Below are positions 61,314 through 64,000 of a stretch of DNA of 64,000 nt, one piece after another. Each line of letters starts with the position of its first letter. The first letter of the stretch is position 1. The notes beneath the pieces were generated by a model. That model saw nothing but the letters and a program-made list of their open reading frames with translations, did not search any database and was not told the origin of the DNA. The translations under genes and the position numbers were made by a program. The DNA is from Symsagittifera roscoffensis (taxonomy: Eukaryota; Xenacoelomorpha; Acoela; Convolutidae): assembly GCF_963678635.1 (NCBI RefSeq), contig NC_087065.1:54216397-54280396 (forward strand), written 5' to 3'.

Positions 61314-64000
61314 TCAGACGTATATGAAGACTTTGATGTCTGTTTTTCGGAAGATTTCGAAGATTATGTTAAAAACCGTATTTTCTCGTAGTTTATCAAG
61401 TCCACATCCTATCTTGGGAAGAGCGATTTGTTTGATTCCTTGTTCGATTAGCTGTTTCTTCATGCAGCGGAGGCTGCGTGTAAGATCATAGTAAGACGGT
61501 TTATTGAAATATTGCGTTTTTGTCACTAGATTGAATATTGATTTGTTTTGAGAAGGAATGTGCATTGATACTGAGGCCCCAACTTGTGGTGTTTCAATCG
61601 ACTTCAACGTGGGCTGTAGTGCTGGGTAGGCATCGCGAATTTGCTTTGCTATTCCCTTGCTCATCTGGAAGTCGCTAGAGACACAATGAGCGATGGAGCC
61701 TGGGAAATGCATCAGATCTCCTGTGCCAAATATGATATTTGGTTCTTGAATAGAATTCATCGAGTCTTTGCTGCTGCCAGCTTCATCGTTTAGCCTCGTT
61801 GCCTGTTTTGCTCGTTTGAGGCTGCTTTTTATAATTCTCTTCTTTTGTTCTTTTGGGGGGAATAATTCGTTTGCCTCAGCTGCTTGTTGCCGTACTTTTT
61901 CCTGGTTTTCTTTCCTTCTAGATATTGGGCTAAAGGTAACCGGAGCAACTTCGTGTCCATCTACTGTTCTCAGACCATATTTGCGAGGGTGCTTCTCCCG
62001 AGGTGGTATTGGGTGGTATCGTACGTCGTTGCTGAATCGAGTTTGTCCATAAATCCTGTCACGTGCTATGGCTGCTGCTTTGCGTCTCGTTCGCGGTGGT
62101 TCTTGTACGGGTTGTTCCTCGGCAGTTTCGTCACGTTCTTGTGCCATTTCACCTGGCTCTGCTGCTCCCGCTCCGTCCATGTGATCTTCCCCAATGGGTG
62201 CTTCCTGTTGCCCAGGCTGTGGTGGATTCATTGGTTCCAGTTCGATATCAAGTGGAGATGGCGGCCTTGGTGGTACTATTGGTGCTGGTGGTTCACGTGG
62301 TGGTGGTGGTGCTGGTGGTGGTGGAGGAAGCACTACTAGTGGCGGTACTGGGAGTGCTACTGGAGGCGGTGGTGCCATAACTACTGCGGGGGGTGGCGCT
62401 GGTGCCAGTGGTCCTCCTACTGGTATTGATAAGCGGATGGTAGTCGGAGTTGCTTGTTGGATTTCGCTGTCGTGTTGCGGTTGAACGTCGTCAAGCAGTC
62501 TAGGTAGGTAGTCATCAAATAACCCTGGCTCACTGCGGTACTTGCTTAGTGACGGATCTACCACGAATTGAGCCTCGTCGATTGGGTCAATGTCTTCTGG
62601 TTGATTCTGTGGTCGAATCGATCGGAGTCGAATTCTGCGGACACACTGTGTGTGGTTGGTTCCGACTTTCCGTACTATGTAATTGCTGTTAGTTAGAACG
62701 TTTTCCACTCTATACAAGGGGAGCCACACTTGGAGTGACTTATTCCGGGTATCAGACTGATTTGTTAGAAGAGGGTTGAGGAGGAGACAGAACGAGTGAA
62801 GTACTAGCGGTTGGGCTAGTGCTTTTTGGTCGTAGTATCCCCGGTATCTGTGATATGATGACACGATGTTGTCTTTAGTCTCTTTGAATTTTTCGAGCAT
62901 CGCGTCTTGTAACGCGGTTACAAAGTCGGCATTAGCCGTAGCAATTTCCAATGCTTTGGTCGAAAATCTGAGATCAAGCGGTTTGGTAGGCTCTCTCCCG
63001 TGGAAAATGGTGCTCGGACAACATCCGATGGACGAGTAGTATGACGTATTGTGTATGAAGGTCCCAAGGGATACATAACGGTGCCAATCGGTCCATTGGG
63101 CGTCAGTGTTAAGTTTGAGGATCCTTTTCAGTGCCCCATGGGATCTTTCCACCAGTCCGATGGTTTGTGGGTGTTTCAGCGTTGCGTGTCCAATTTTGAT
63201 GTTTAGAAGGCCTGTGAGTTCGTGGATTAACTTAGAGGTAAATACACTTCCCAGGTCCGACAGTATCCTTTTTGGCACATAACTGTGCATGAAAAACATC
63301 TTCGTTAGTTCTCTCGCCACCGTATCAGCGCTTGCGTTCGTCATTGGTGCTGCGAACAGGTATTTTGAAAAAACGTCGATTCCAGTTAGAACAAACTTGT
63401 AAACCGGTGACTTTAGCGGTCCGACTATATCGATCTGCATCATGTCACCAGGGTATGATTGTAACGAGGAAAGTGGTTGAAGTGGTGGCGTTTGATGTTT
63501 ACTCGAAGCATTTTTGAGCTGCGGGCACGTTAAACAGTTTTTGACTGTGTTGACCAAAAACTCCGAGAATCCGGGAAAATAGAATCTCCTTCTGAATTCC
63601 TCTGTGGTTCGTGTCATGCCAATATGTCCTCCTGTCATCGAATTATGGACTCTGTATAGGGTTTCGTTCCACATGTGTTTTGGTACACAGAACTGTTTAT
63701 GTTTGATTTTACCAGTATCGTCGTAGAAGTTGCGGAGAAGGACTTCGTCTTCAATGACAAGTCGATTGAATTGCTTTGCGTACTTCTTTAGTCTGCTATT
63801 CGCATACGTAAGGTCTGGTATTTCGCCTGTTCTTATCCACTTCTTTACTTCTTCGATGTCAGTATCTTGTTGTTGTTCCTTTTTCCTGTCAATTGGCTCA
63901 TTTTTGGAGTCTAGTTCAATGTGGTTCTCTGCTGGATCTGGATACTCTATCGCATTCATCATCGGCCTCTTCAACATTACAAGCGCCTTAGGTTCTATTG
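61314..64000 (-). CDS. Ty3/gypsy-type pol C-terminus: integrase fused to a TARG1-like macro domain (partial)
   Basis: The frame is open to the right edge, so RNase H and reverse transcriptase should lie beyond. Numbered from the Met at 63977, the integrase zinc finger is H111/H118/C148/C151. The catalytic core is D183, D241 and E277 (D,D35E, with SDLGSVFTS and GLVERSH), followed by a GPY/F-like region (about 415-455). Residues 520-575 are a Pro-rich linker and 575-740 are charged. Residues 747-887 form a macro domain: GTGDLMHFPGSIAHCVSSDF, then a VTKxxxxNKPSYxxL block, then LPKIGCGLDKL, ending exactly at the stop. This pattern is closest to TARG1/OARD1, whose catalytic Lys and Asp correspond to K820 and D861 here. 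The macro domain is therefore predicted to bind and hydrolyse ADP-ribose esters. No frameshift is seen. Confidence 0.9.
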   Translation of the reverse strand, partial: IEPKALVMLKRPMMNAIEYPDPAENHIELDSKNEPIDRKKEQQQDTDIEEVKKWIRTGEIPDLTYANSRLKKYAKQFNRLVIEDEVLLRNFYDDTGKIKHKQFCVPKHMWNETLYRVHNSMTGGHIGMTRTTEEFRRRFYFPGFSEFLVNTVKNCLTCPQLKNASSKHQTPPLQPLSSLQSYPGDMMQIDIVGPLKSPVYKFVLTGIDVFSKYLFAAPMTNASADTVARELTKMFFMHSYVPKRILSDLGSVFTSKLIHELTGLLNIKIGHATLKHPQTIGLVERSHGALKRILKLNTDAQWTDWHRYVSLGTFIHNTSYYSSIGCCPSTIFHGREPTKPLDLRFSTKALEIATANADFVTALQDAMLEKFKETKDNIVSSYHRYRGYYDQKALAQPLVLHSFCLLLNPLLTNQSDTRNKSLQVWLPLYRVENVLTNSNYIVRKVGTNHTQCVRRIRLRSIRPQNQPEDIDPIDEAQFVVDPSLSKYRSEPGLFDDYLPRLLDDVQPQHDSEIQQATPTTIRLSIPVGGPLAPAPPPAVVMAPPPPVALPVPPLVVLPPPPPAPPPPREPPAPIVPPRPPSPLDIELEPMNPPQPGQQEAPIGEDHMDGAGAAEPGEMAQERDETAEEQPVQEPPRTRRKAAAIARDRIYGQTRFSNDVRYHPIPPREKHPRKYGLRTVDGHEVAPVTFSPISRRKENQEKVRQQAAEANELFPPKEQKKRIIKSSLKRAKQATRLNDEAGSSKDSMNSIQEPNIIFGTGDLMHFPGSIAHCVSSDFQMSKGIAKQIRDAYPALQPTLKSIETPQVGASVSMHIPSQNKSIFNLVTKTQYFNKPSYYDLTRSLRCMKKQLIEQGIKQIALPKIGCGLDKLRENTVFNIIFEIFRKTDIKVFIYV

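Noticed and set aside
61768-62484. Plus-strand ORFs of 94-151 codons, Trp- or Gly-rich
   Set aside because: Antisense shadows of the Pro-rich linker of the pol polyprotein.
53721-64000. Maverick/Polinton DNA transposon (integrase plus genes on both strands)
   Set aside because: The integrase is in a Ty3/gypsy-type polyprotein open upstream with a GPY/F-like region, and no protein-primed polymerase, packaging ATPase or capsid gene is seen; the end starts with TG, as in LTRs.

Overview
This is invertebrate-type metazoan DNA, AT-rich, with long introns and many repeats. It is built around one host gene and one large retroelement, both read on the minus strand. Splice sites are ordinary GT-AG. 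Nothing points to a particular phylum with confidence; a Ty3/gypsy element with an envelope gene would fit several invertebrate groups. A 200-base run of N (14701-14900) shows this is a scaffolded assembly.

Host gene (5.1-50.9 kb, minus): the 3' half of ALS2/alsin, a Rab5 guanine-nucleotide exchange factor. I traced sixteen phase-consistent exons by hand. They run from the end of the DH/PH module (50777-50920) through the MORN repeats (25.1-16.1 kb) to the VPS9 domain (14.4-5.1 kb). Summed, the exons give 2850 nt, or 949 residues plus stop. The Dbl-homology start and the RCC1-like N-terminus lie beyond the right edge. Two oddities stand out. A 573-nt Ser/Thr/Asn-rich exon is inserted within the MORN array, and the 129-nt PH exon is present twice because a 7.4-kb block is tandemly duplicated (33604-40979 and 40980-48350).

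Introns hold most of the rest: a 1.6-kb tandem duplication of a degenerate satellite (0.76-4.0 kb), two truncated LINE copies (one ending in a 47-bp perfect fold-back), several families of inverted-repeat elements, tRNA-like (SINE) stretches, a dispersed family marked by the hairpin gcgaagctgcgcttcgc, and G/C homopolymer-rich miniature elements at 30-33 kb.

Retroelement (from 53721 to beyond 64000): a Ty3/gypsy-class element inserted in a repeat copy, in the same orientation as ALS2. On the minus strand, from the right edge leftward, are the end of pol (integrase with HHCC and D,D35E), fused through a proline-rich linker to a C-terminal macro domain closest to TARG1/OARD1; seven 170-bp tandem repeats; a short ORF; an F-like class I envelope gene; and an LTR-like terminus. 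Between pol and env the element carries a block of genes on the OPPOSITE strand: an orphan 123-aa helical protein, a 48-bp in-frame repeat, a 73-aa membrane protein, and a two-exon JmjC (2-oxoglutarate/Fe) protein. One leader with a GTAAGT donor could feed all of these by alternative splicing. An LTR retroelement with an antisense, intron-containing JmjC gene and an integrase-macro fusion is the strongest candidate here for an undescribed system. By inference it might counter chromatin silencing and ADP-ribose signalling. That function cannot be proven from sequence.
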